Assembly (NCBI GenBank): GCA_951812645.1
Contig: CATOSM010000001.1
Location: 785,560-849,559, forward strand
DNA length: 64,000 nucleotides
Direction of reading: 5' to 3'
Source: an uncultured Candidatus Nitrosopumilus sp.
Lineage (GTDB): Archaea > Thermoproteota > Nitrososphaeria > Nitrososphaerales > Nitrosopumilaceae
The notes under the pieces were generated by a model. It did no database searches. It worked only from the letters and a program-made list of their open reading frames with translations, and was not told the DNA's origin. The position numbers and the translations under genes are program-made. Below, one piece after another: positions 16,240 to 23,069 of this stretch; positions within the stretch are counted from its first letter, which is position 1, and each line of letters starts with the position of its first letter.

Positions 16240-17098
16240 GAATAGAACAACATACCCTAAAAGAAAGAGTCAAATGTATCAGCAATTACAAGAATTGCCA
16301 AAAAAATACAAGGTATTGGCCATAATTAAAATGGGAAAAGTTCGTTCAACGCAAATTCTCCCATTAAGAAAAACATTGGCAGGAGAGGTAGAATTTTTCA
16401 GCATCAAAGATAAAGTTGCTAAAAAAGCATTTCAAGAGTTAGATATTCCAGGAGTCAGAGACATTGCAGGCAAACTATCAGGACAATGTATGTTCTTATT
16501 TACAGACATGTCACCATTCAAGCTAAATGTTCTTCTTGCCAAAAATAAAGTAATGATGGCAGCAAGAGGGGGAGATCTTGCAAGTTTTGACGTGGTTGTT
16601 CCTGCAAAGAACACGGGCATTGCACCAGGTCCGATGCTTACAGAATTCAAAGAGGCAGGGATTTCAACTAAAATTGATCAAGGAACAATTTGGATTGCAA
16701 AGGATAGTACGCCAGTAAAGAAAGGAGAAGCAATTAATGAAAAATTGGCTTCAATTTTAGGCAAATTAGACATCAAACCAGTAGAAGCAGGAATATCGTT
16801 GTCTTCAGCATTAGAGGCAGGACTTGTTTATGCTGAAGAAGAAATGATAATCGATGTTGAGAAAATCAGAGAATCATTCTCACAAGCACACCAAGAAGCA
16901 ATATCGTTATCAATTGAGGCAGCATATGTTACTGCAGAAAATATTTCACAGGTTCTCAGCAAAGCATCTCAATCAGCTCGTTCTGTATCTGTTGAATCAG
17001 GATTTATGACAGATGAGACAAAAGAGCAAATTTTACAAAAAGCAGATTCACAGGCAAAAGCAGTTGCAGGGCAAGCAAAAGATTACACCCCAGCTTAA
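16232..17098 (+). CDS. rpl10: 50S ribosomal protein uL10 (acidic stalk protein P0)
   Basis: Anchors the aL12 dimers of the stalk to 23S rRNA. The rRNA-binding part starts YQQLQELPKKYKVLAIIKMGKVRSTQILPLRKTLAG. The archaeal insertion domain contains PAKNTGIAPGPMLTEFKEAGISTKIDQGTIWIAKDSTPVKKGEAIN, and the C-terminal half is helical and binds aL12. The 288-aa length fits archaea. Unlike many archaea, aL12 does not follow it: that gene lies 700 bp on, on the opposite strand. Confidence 0.94.
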   Translation: MHENRTTYPKRKSQMYQQLQELPKKYKVLAIIKMGKVRSTQILPLRKTLAGEVEFFSIKDKVAKKAFQELDIPGVRDIAGKLSGQCMFLFTDMSPFKLNVLLAKNKVMMAARGGDLASFDVVVPAKNTGIAPGPMLTEFKEAGISTKIDQGTIWIAKDSTPVKKGEAINEKLASILGKLDIKPVEAGISLSSALEAGLVYAEEEMIIDVEKIRESFSQAHQEAISLSIEAAYVTAENISQVLSKASQSARSVSVESGFMTDETKEQILQKADSQAKAVAGQAKDYTPA

Positions 17099-17727
17099 AT
17101 TTCTTGAACTTTAGGAAGATTCCAATTGTATCTCATAGCAAGCAGTCTTATTCCAGTTGCAGTAATGATTCCAGTTATCGATGCAATTTGTACATCGACA
17201 CCAAATGTAAGAACCAGGTAAAAAACTATGATTCCAGTAAAGCTTGCAACGGCATATACTTCTTTTACAAAAACTATAGGTATTTCTCGGACAGAGATAT
17301 CTCGAAGAATGCCACCACCAATTGCAGTTATCATCCCTCCAAAAAGCATAGGTAAGAAATCCAATCCAACAACCTGATACGCAATCGATGCACCTAAAAT
17401 TGAAAACACCCCCAATCCTACAGCATCAAAAACTAGCCAGACGTTCATTTTATTTTTGAGACGAGTAAAGAAAAAGAACATCAAGATTCCGGTTCCAGCA
17501 GTCAATCCAACGTAGGTAGGATCAGAGAAAGCAGTAGGAAATCTTCCAAAAACAACATCACGGGTTGCCCCACCGCCTACTCCAACAACAGTCGCCAATA
17601 CGAGAATTCCAAAGATATCTGCCTTATGCGCAATAGCTTTTGAGGCACCAGTTACTGCAAAGGCTATCGTTCCCAAATAATCCAAAACACTAATGAAACC
17701 GTCAACTGGGAAAGAAAAATCCACCAT
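17095..17727 (-). CDS. TRIC-like / UPF0126 membrane channel protein
   Basis: 210 aa with about seven hydrophobic segments arranged as two similar halves. Each half has a Gly-rich signature: VVGVGGGATRDVVFGRFPTAF near residue 55 and MITAIGGGILRDISVREIPIVF near residue 140. This is the UPF0126 family, homologous to TRIC cation channels. Bacterial relatives have been linked to glycine uptake, so the substrate is open. It converges with uL10 (4-bp overlap) and lies 81 bp upstream of aL12 on the same strand. Confidence 0.85.
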   Translation of the reverse strand: MVDFSFPVDGFISVLDYLGTIAFAVTGASKAIAHKADIFGILVLATVVGVGGGATRDVVFGRFPTAFSDPTYVGLTAGTGILMFFFFTRLKNKMNVWLVFDAVGLGVFSILGASIAYQVVGLDFLPMLFGGMITAIGGGILRDISVREIPIVFVKEVYAVASFTGIIVFYLVLTFGVDVQIASITGIITATGIRLLAMRYNWNLPKVQEI

Positions 17728-17808
17728 TCAATGCAAACTGAGAGCTATTGCTAATTAAGATTTGATAAAAATAAAGATCAAAAGTAAATTTGATAAAAAT
17801 AAAGTTGC

Positions 17809-18108
17809 TTAGCCAAACAAGGAAGACAATCCTTCCATGGCCGCTTCTTCGTTTTTAGGTTCTTCTTTCTTTTCCTCTTTCTTTGCTTCACCGCCGGCTG
17901 GTGCATCTGCTGCTGGAGCGGCTGCAACTGCGACTGGTGCGGCTTTAACTGCCTCATCGATATTGACATCGGCCAGGGCTGCAACTAGAGACTTAACTTG
18001 GGCTTCGTTAACTTCAGCACCAGATGCTTTAACAACCGAGCTTAGGTTTGCCTCGTTGACTTCTTTGTCTAGTTTATGGAGAAGTAAGGCAGCGTAAACA
18101 TATTCCAT
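17809..18108 (-). CDS. rpl12: 50S ribosomal protein aL12 (P1-type stalk protein)
   Basis: 99 aa. The N-terminal dimerisation domain is [55 protein letters not shown]. An Ala-rich hinge and a highly charged stretch ([13 protein letters not shown]) follow, ending in the conserved SSLFG tail that recruits elongation factors. It is monocistronic here, separated from uL1-uL10 by the TRIC-like gene and on the opposite strand. Confidence 0.94.
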   Translation of the reverse strand: MEYVYAALLLHKLDKEVNEANLSSVVKASGAEVNEAQVKSLVAALADVNIDEAVKAAPVAVAAAPAADAPAGGEAKKEEKKEEPKNEEAAMEGLSSLFG

Positions 18109-18168
18109 TGTACCGAAATTTTCCTACTGGATAATATAAAACTATGGAGAACTGACGCCTAGAAAATC

Positions 18169-18717
18169 CTAGTTGACAATTTTCAAACTTCTGCAAACAG
18201 CATATACTGTTCGTTTAAGATTCTGATCAGTCAGAGTGTCCTTTCTACTTCTCAAAACGCGTTTTGCCTCGTCTCTTTCAGCGCCTTCTGGCAAAGATAA
18301 AACAGCATTAAAGAATTCAGGCAGTGATTCACGAATCCATCCATCAAGCATCGCATACACTTTGGGGGGAATAATATCGCATTTATCGACATCAAGATTT
18401 AGTTCTGCAGCATAATTTTCATGTTCTATCCTATACACCAAAGCCAGTACGACGTTATCAGGGGTCGGATGCTCTAAAATTTCTCTTGAACGTTCACCGG
18501 TTTTTCCTTGAGCGATTTTATTTTTGAGTCCGACGGGGTTTACAATTACACCGTTGACCCCTACTCTTTGCCCATCAACCCCTGTAACCACACCAAAAAT
18601 AAAGTCGTTGAATTCGCCATTTTTTTTAACCGAGAAAACATGGGTTCCTTCTTTTAGTTTTGGTTTACTTCCAAACACGAATAGGTTCAAGTGTACAGTG
18701 TATTTATTCCTGTTCAA
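18169..18717 (-). CDS. Conserved-looking hypothetical protein
   Basis: 182 aa with no family I recognise. The N-terminal 60 residues look like a small beta-barrel (KEGTHVFSVKKNGEFNDFIFGVVTGVDGQRVGVNGVIVNP). A helical region follows (ILEHPTPDNVVLALVYRIEHENYAAELNLDV, DGWIRESLPEFFNAVLSLPEGAERDEAKRVLRSRK, LKRTVYAVCRSLKIVN). There is no signal peptide or membrane segment. Codon use and composition match the neighbouring ribosomal genes, so I take it as a real cytosolic protein. It lies 60 bp upstream of aL12 on the same strand and may be cotranscribed. Confidence 0.7.
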   Translation of the reverse strand: MNRNKYTVHLNLFVFGSKPKLKEGTHVFSVKKNGEFNDFIFGVVTGVDGQRVGVNGVIVNPVGLKNKIAQGKTGERSREILEHPTPDNVVLALVYRIEHENYAAELNLDVDKCDIIPPKVYAMLDGWIRESLPEFFNAVLSLPEGAERDEAKRVLRSRKDTLTDQNLKRTVYAVCRSLKIVN

Positions 18718-18744
18718 TCAGACATGACTCTCACGAATTAAATT

Positions 18745-19017
18745 CAACTCATCCTAAAACCGATCATTTTGTAAACGATTCGTGACAGTCGGGATCCAAG
18801 AATGACCCTGCCGATGCATCCCTCATGGTTCACAGAGATGTCAGGCATTCAATGGAAGGGTTCTATCACATCTGCCAAAGCCTGCAAAAACTGGCAGTCC
18901 AAGATGTAATGATAGAAATACAATCAACGGAATATTGTTTGTCTTAACAACCGGTTGCAGGTTGGGATGGTGCATGCCAAATAAACAACGGTGTACTGGG
19001 TGTTTTAGGATGAGTTC
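18745..19017 (+). mobile_element. MITE-like deletion derivative of the IS5-family element
   Basis: A 273-bp segment bounded by AACTCATCCTAAAAC and its inverted copy. The first 200 or so bases closely match the left end of the element at 37647, for example CGATCATTTTGTAAACGATT against AGATCATTTTGTAAACGATT and the following GGGATCCAAGAATGACC. It then jumps to the right terminal repeat (GTTTTAGGATGAGTTC). No transposase frame survives. No convincing target duplication is seen beside it, so it is old or rearranged. It marks the edge of the accessory island. Confidence 0.8.
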
Positions 19018-19094
19018 AAAAACTAAAACAAAGGAATTCTGTAGAATCTCTTCTATATTAAAAACTAGATTATTATAATCATTGATAACCATAA

Positions 19095-20347
19095 ATGTTG
19101 ATTCATGCTAATCAATTATTGGTCAAAAAAACAATCGTTGATCTAACTCTTCCTTTTGCATTATTAGATAATGGTACATACAATGTAATAGTGGATGGAA
19201 TAACAGCAATAATTCAGTTAACACGTGAAAATACTCAATCTAGACAAACACAAATGATGATGATGGAATTCTAGAGGATCTCTATCAGGATAATCAGGAT
19301 AATGTCCAAAAAAGAGTCTTATCTATCTTAATAGATTAATCAAAATAATTCGTTGGCATGCAAAAAAACATTGGATTCATAATCTTCCAGGCTCTGATGT
19401 TTGTTTGAATAAGTTTGATTTGTTTGATGATAATGGAAAGAATGTTGGCGGTCAGATACATGGTCAACCAATACTAACCATGTTTAATTTTCCCAATGAA
19501 ATTAAAAATCAAGATATTAAAAAGAATGAAATAGAATCTTGCTTAGATTCTCAAGAAAAAGTATCTGTTCATGATGCATTATATCTTGATTCCTTGCATG
19601 GTTTTTCTCAAGGGGGATTTAACAAATCTGTTATGGTGATTAATACTGCATTAGAATCTGCCACTACTGAATATCTCTTTCAGCGGTTGATAAAAAAAGG
19701 GCAGTCTAAAGAAGAGTCTAAAAAATGATTGATAAAATTATTGCCTTTGAAAAGAAAAAGAATGGTAAATCTGGTTTTCACAAGATCTTAACTGAGGATT
19801 TCAAAGAAGTTACTGAAAGATCATTAGAAGATGAACCTGAACTCTGGAATTGATTCAATGATGCTAGACTAAAAAAACCACTTTGCATTCTTATGTCGGG
19901 AAACTATCTGAAGATGTTGCAAGGCAGGCAATAATTGATGTTCTAAATGTGGTGAATTGGGTGTTAGAAGAAGAAAGATATCCAGTTCCGATACTCAATC
20001 AAATTCATAAAAATCATAGCTTTATTGTTGAATCTGTAATTAAAGAAAATGATGATTTGATTGGGTTTGCGTCATGGGCTCTTTATGGAACTCCTTTCAG
20101 AAGTGTTAGATTTGTACAGAAACGTGAACGTCTAAATTCTTTTAGATTTGGACCTGAAGATTTATTCTTGGTACTTTCTCCATTCAAAAAAGAAAAAATT
20201 GAAATCATTAATTCTGATAGAAATGAACCTGTTAAGATTGGTAAATTATCTCGAGAGACTCAGATAATGTTTGATAAATTGCCTGTTTATGAGCCTGCAC
20301 CTTATGATTGTCCTAATGATGAATTGCTTTCAAAGCGTAAAAAATAA
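19095..20347 (+). pseudogene. Broken HEPN-like helical protein gene
   Basis: Coding sequence can be followed through several frames. 19095-19274 encodes MLIHANQLLVKKTIVD...NTQSRQT, and then a shifted frame encodes DDDGILEDLYQDNQDN. 19405-19728 gives DALYLDSLHGFSQGGFNKSVMVINTALESATTEYLF. 19725-19853 gives MIDKIIAFEKKKNG... up to an in-frame TGA. After an A7 run (19871-19877) the frame of 19883-20347 follows. The joined region around the break reads FNDARLKK-TTLHSYVGKLSEDVARQAI, an Arg-x6-His arrangement in a helical setting like the HEPN RNase motif. At least three lesions are present, so the gene is dead. The HEPN assignment is inference from pattern only. Confidence 0.55.
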
Positions 20348-20384
20348 TGTATTTGTGCTATTGCGAACTGTCTTTTTGTTGATT

Positions 20385-21468
20385 TTAAAACATGTCTTTT
20401 TCAGGTTCTATTGATCTTTCAATATCGTGTATAATTTTATCAATTGTTTCTGCTTCTAATTTTTTCTGAATAAAATGAACATTCATTTTTATTTTTTTAT
20501 TTTTTATATTGTCTCGTAATCTTAGAATTTCTGATTGTTTCCATTTTTTTAATTCTTCATGTGCAGGATCTTGTTTTAATACGTTGATTCTAAAATCTGA
20601 TATTCCACTTGGTCCTAAGACTATGAGCGTCTTTCCTTCATTTACAAAGTCTTCCATTTTTTCATTAACATGTTTGTCTCTGAATGAAAAACCAATCACA
20701 ATACAGATATCCAATGATTTTAATTTTTCATCAAATTTTTTCAGAATTGTATTGTAGGGTTCTTTTCCTTCTGCTTCATCTTTAGGAGATAATGTTGGAT
20801 ATATGAGAAAATCTTCATCGTAGTTAGAATCTTCAGGTTTTCTTTCGTATGTTGTTCTTTCAATTCCATATTTTGTATGTTTTTTCCAATTTAATGAGCC
20901 GTGTATTTTATACAGAAATACATCATGACCTGCATTATTCTTACCCATATATCCATAATCTCCCTTTGCCCAAAGGAATCGATTATTGTATTGATCTAAA
21001 TAAAATCCGTCAATACATCTTAATTTGTTACTTCCATTACTACAATATTCTTCAATACTTCTGTCATAATTTGTGGTGAATACTATGATTTCCTCCCCAT
21101 GTTTTTTTATTAAATTAAAGAAAGCTGAAAATATTTTATCAATTGTTTTGTCATCAGAATGATTCCACGAATAATTCTTAAAAATTTCATTTTCCAACAT
21201 GCCTTCAAATTCTTTTAGTGTCTCTGCATGTCCTCCAAAATTGTCTGTGTTATTTACACAAAATTTACCTCCTAAGGTTTTAGAAAATCTCACTATTTCT
21301 CTGACTGCTGTTAAGACGTATTCAATATCTTGAAATTCTAGATATTCTAACAATGTTTGATAGAGTACCATCTCCAAATTTCTCTAATAATTTATTTTTT
21401 AATTCAACCGTAGTTGGTTTGCTGTATGGTACTGATGCCCCTGCTCCTAAAAATAACCCTATTTCCAT
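20385..21468 (-). pseudogene. SIR2-domain protein gene, frameshifted
   Basis: The start at 21468 gives MEIGLFLGAGASVPYSKPTTVELKNKLLEKFGDG, with the NAD-binding GAGAS motif. The frame is lost near 21365 and continues in another (20385-21377). That frame holds VFTTNYDRSIEEYC, YKIHGSLNW (catalytic His), IYPTLSPKDEAEGKEPYNTILKKF and DICIVIGFSFRDKHVNEKMEDF. These are the features of SIR2-like NADases found in prokaryotic defence proteins (SIR2_2-type). About 360 aa when repaired. It converges with the broken HEPN-like gene, 38 bp apart. One lesion is enough to inactivate it; a sequencing error cannot be excluded. Confidence 0.7.
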
Positions 21469-21623
21469 ATTCCATTACATAATATACTTTCATATAATCC
21501 TGATTAATTCTGTTTGGTGTGTTGATTTTCTAGAGTTCAAATTTTACTTTTATTTTGCCTTTTTTTACCATAGTTTTCACCAAGGATCAAATGAGAGAAG
21601 CTTGCATATACCCCAGCAAAGTT

Positions 21624-21654
21624 ATGCTCCCGCTGAAATTTGAACCAAGTAACA
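21624..21654 (-). other. tRNA 3'-end-like fragment, possible attachment site
   Basis: On the minus strand the segment reads ...GGTTCAAATTTCAGCGGGAGCA, resembling the T-loop (TTCAAAT), the 3' acceptor strand CGGGAGC and the discriminator A of a tRNA. The T-stem is mismatched and no 5' half is present, so it is not a functional tRNA. It lies 19 bp from the integrase gene. Archaeal integrases commonly recombine at the 3' end of tRNA genes and leave such fragments. This reading is an inference. Confidence 0.35.
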
Positions 21655-21672
21655 GATTAGAAATTGGAATTT

Positions 21673-22275
21673 TCAAAAAATGATTTTCTCTATTCTTTTA
21701 CCAATTTCTTGTAAATTTTTCTCAGAAGGTTTAGAATACCAATTCTTTACACGATCAGAACTTCTCCAACCAAAAGAATCTGCAATTTCTTCATTTGTCA
21801 ATCCTGAATCCTTTAATTGTTGAACCAGAATATGTCTTAGCATATGATCGGGTCTTTTCATCATGTATTCTCTAGTTTGTGGAGTTACCATATGAGATAT
21901 TTTAGAATAACAATATTTGAGATTCTTTGACATCTGCATTCTAATCTTATGTGCCTCATGTTTGTTTGAGGGGACATAATTCTTGCCTGCAAACCAAAGA
22001 AACTGTGTATCAGGAGATAGTATTTTCCATTGAAGTGATATTTTTCTCAAATATTCTGGAACATATTTTAGTTTCCATTCTCCATCTTCTCCCAAGTAAA
22101 TGTGACCACGAAGATCTTTGGTTTCATGTTGCTCTAGCTTGAAAAGATTTGAATCAAAAAATACTCTATCCCAAGTCATTGTAGAGATTGCACTACTACA
22201 TACTCCAGTACGTAATGCAATCCTACACCAGACATACAACGCAAAATTTCCATCCTGTAAGATCAAGTCACTCAC
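21673..22275 (-). CDS. Tyrosine recombinase/integrase catalytic domain, possibly N-terminally truncated
   Basis: 200 aa from a GTG at 22275. Catalytic residues of the tyrosine recombinase fold are visible: Arg22 in ALRTGVCSSAIS, His144-x2-Arg147 in DHMLRHILVQQL, Trp170 and the nucleophile Tyr180 in KNWYSKPS. The N-terminal core-binding domain is missing. The frame stays open upstream (RVPYAEVLFTSDVTKK) without an ATG until a TAA, so a truncated gene is likely. It borders the tRNA-like fragment and the decayed SIR2/HEPN genes, suggesting the remains of an integrated element. Confidence 0.75.
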   Translation of the reverse strand: MSDLILQDGNFALYVWCRIALRTGVCSSAISTMTWDRVFFDSNLFKLEQHETKDLRGHIYLGEDGEWKLKYVPEYLRKISLQWKILSPDTQFLWFAGKNYVPSNKHEAHKIRMQMSKNLKYCYSKISHMVTPQTREYMMKRPDHMLRHILVQQLKDSGLTNEEIADSFGWRSSDRVKNWYSKPSEKNLQEIGKRIEKIIF

Positions 22276-22417
22276 CTTCTTTGTTACATCAGAGGTGAAA
22301 AGTACTTCTGCATATGGGACTCGGACATAAAATTAAAGATAAATTTTGCATATGAGATGTATCTAGATATTGTTTTGAATTTTAAACCTCAGGCAAGATA
22401 TCCATCAATCCATTGTT

Positions 22418-22813
22418 TTATCTCTCTGGAATTTGGACGAAATCGTCTCGAGTGATGGTCTTAAAGTGGTGTTTTTGAATCTGTCCTTGAGATTTTTCTA
22501 GTCTTTTTGAATCAGTTAATGATATCATTTTGTATTTTGACATTGTTACAAGATAGCGTCGAGTCTGGCGTTCAGATCGATTTATTTTTTCTGAAATATA
22601 TTTTGTGCGGATTACGCCATCAGAAATTAAATCTTTGCGCAACATCAATTCAATCTGATCGTCTTTGGTGTGCATTCTAGATTTCAAAAAAAAGTCTCCG
22701 AAAATAATAGTTAATTTGTTCAATAGTTTCTGAAAAAGTTCATTTGTGAAATTCAGAAATTCTGAACTGCACATACTCTTTTTCATGAGTGAAAAAGTAT
22801 GTTTTTCACTCAT
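22418..22813 (-). CDS. Putative winged-helix DNA-binding protein of the integrated element
   Basis: 131 aa, not assignable to a named family. The segment KDLISDGVIRTKYISEKINRSERQTRRYLVTMSKYKMISLTDS looks like a winged helix-turn-helix. The protein is rich in Lys and Ser. The ATG at 22813 lies inside a perfect inverted repeat (22782-22816); an ATG nine codons later gives MKKSMCSSEF. The repeat over its own start suggests autoregulation. Position next to the integrase suggests an element-encoded regulator. Confidence 0.5.
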   Translation of the reverse strand: MSEKHTFSLMKKSMCSSEFLNFTNELFQKLLNKLTIIFGDFFLKSRMHTKDDQIELMLRKDLISDGVIRTKYISEKINRSERQTRRYLVTMSKYKMISLTDSKRLEKSQGQIQKHHFKTITRDDFVQIPER

Positions 22814-22816
22814 GAA
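22782..22816. repeat. 15-bp inverted repeat over the start of the DNA-binding protein gene
   Basis: Arms TTCATGAGTGAAAAA and TTTTTCACTCATGAA are perfect and separated by 5 bases (GTATG). Related half-sites recur nearby: TGAGTGAAAAACAGTTCA at 22924-22941, GCGTGAAAATGAACTGTTCA around 22849, and a separate palindrome TTCAGAAATTCTGAA at 22752-22766. Clustering at the 5' end of a DNA-binding gene is what an operator array looks like. An RNA hairpin controlling translation is an alternative. Confidence 0.6.
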
Positions 22817-23069
22817 TTCTGAAATTCGAAAATTCTGAGTTTTTTTATGCGTGAAAATGAACTGTTCAAAAAAGAGTTCAAAATAATTTTGAGCAAATGA
22901 ATCTTGAGCTGGTTTTGTTGTTTGTGAGTGAAAAACAGTTCAGACAATTATGACCGCAATTATGACAGATTTTGACATGTGGTTTAGAAACATTATGCCC
23001 TATTGTACATGAATATTTAATGTATTATTAATCGACAATTCTTAATATCAGTATCAAGCAGCCTCAGCA

